A stretch of DNA of 12,318 nucleotides, from NCBI GenBank assembly GCA_947070915.1, contig CAMTDY010000081.1, forward strand, positions 1 to 12,318, written 5' to 3'. Position numbers and translations under genes: made by a program. The DNA comes from an uncultured Roseburia sp. GTDB lineage: Bacteria > Bacillota > Clostridia > Lachnospirales > Lachnospiraceae. Under the pieces are notes generated by a model, which did no database searches, had not been told where the DNA came from, and saw nothing but the letters and a program-made list of their open reading frames with translations. Every line of letters begins with the position of its first letter. The stretch's first letter is position 1. Shown here one piece after another: positions 12,273-12,318 of the stretch.

Positions 12273-12318
12273 CTGTCTCTTATACACATCTGACGCTGCC
12301 GACGATAAGGCTCGGGGG
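12273..12318. other. Nextera transposase adapter read-through (artefact)
   Basis: CTGTCTCTTATACACATCT (12273-12291) is the 19-bp Tn5 mosaic end as seen in Nextera read-through. It is followed by the adapter segment GACGCTGCCGACGA (12292-12305), an 8-base index-like sequence TAAGGCTC and a G-run typical of signal loss on two-colour sequencers. This is library sequence left at the contig end, not genome. Confidence 0.97.

Overview
The window looks like a contig end from a gut-type Lachnospiraceae (Clostridia, Bacillota). This rests on strong AGGAGG-type ribosome binding sites, sigma-A-like promoters, a YlmH/RqcP homologue, a HydG plus TM1266-type pair for [FeFe]-hydrogenase maturation, a secreted Big_2-domain protein, and gene order and codon style. 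The genus cannot be fixed from the sequence alone. The last 46 bases are not genomic: they are Nextera adapter read-through.

Region 1 (1-2769) is the end of a surface-polysaccharide locus. It holds a LicC-like nucleotidyltransferase (5' truncated), a family 2 glycosyltransferase and a NodB-type polysaccharide deacetylase. Region 2 (2776-4118) is serS with its own near-consensus promoter. Region 3 (4131-5796) is a two-gene signalling cassette: a divergent protein that I read as a degenerate PP2C-like phosphatase, then a compact soluble Ser/Thr kinase. It ends in a perfect 19-bp palindrome shared with a small convergent ORF. Region 4 (6037-7743) has a HAD phosphatase convergent with a secreted Big_2/CHAP-like protein, whose leader contains a structured, tRNA-resembling sequence. 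Region 5 (7827-9937) is a ylmH - C39-like peptidase - dtd cluster, which mixes translation quality control with an exported cysteine peptidase.

Region 6 (9962-12048) is the hydrogenase-maturation unit. A strong promoter lies more than 330 nt upstream of the TM1266-type gene. In between are a highly structured RNA, a perfect intrinsic terminator with a possible competing antiterminator pairing, two further hairpins and a second terminator. No convincing promoter was found after the terminators, so the TM1266-hydG pair may be controlled by attenuation, or a separate small RNA (6S-like rod or other) may sit here.

Region 7 (12049-12272) is the most unusual part. A perfect TTGACA-17-TATAAT promoter starts on the base after the hydG stop codon. 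It drives three tandem 36-bp repeats (identical 28-bp cores, variable 8-bp tails), followed at once by a perfect terminator and then by the ribosome binding site and start of a truncated gene. This is either a small repeat RNA (decoy or sponge type) or a repeat-built attenuator leader. I do not recognise it as any described family.
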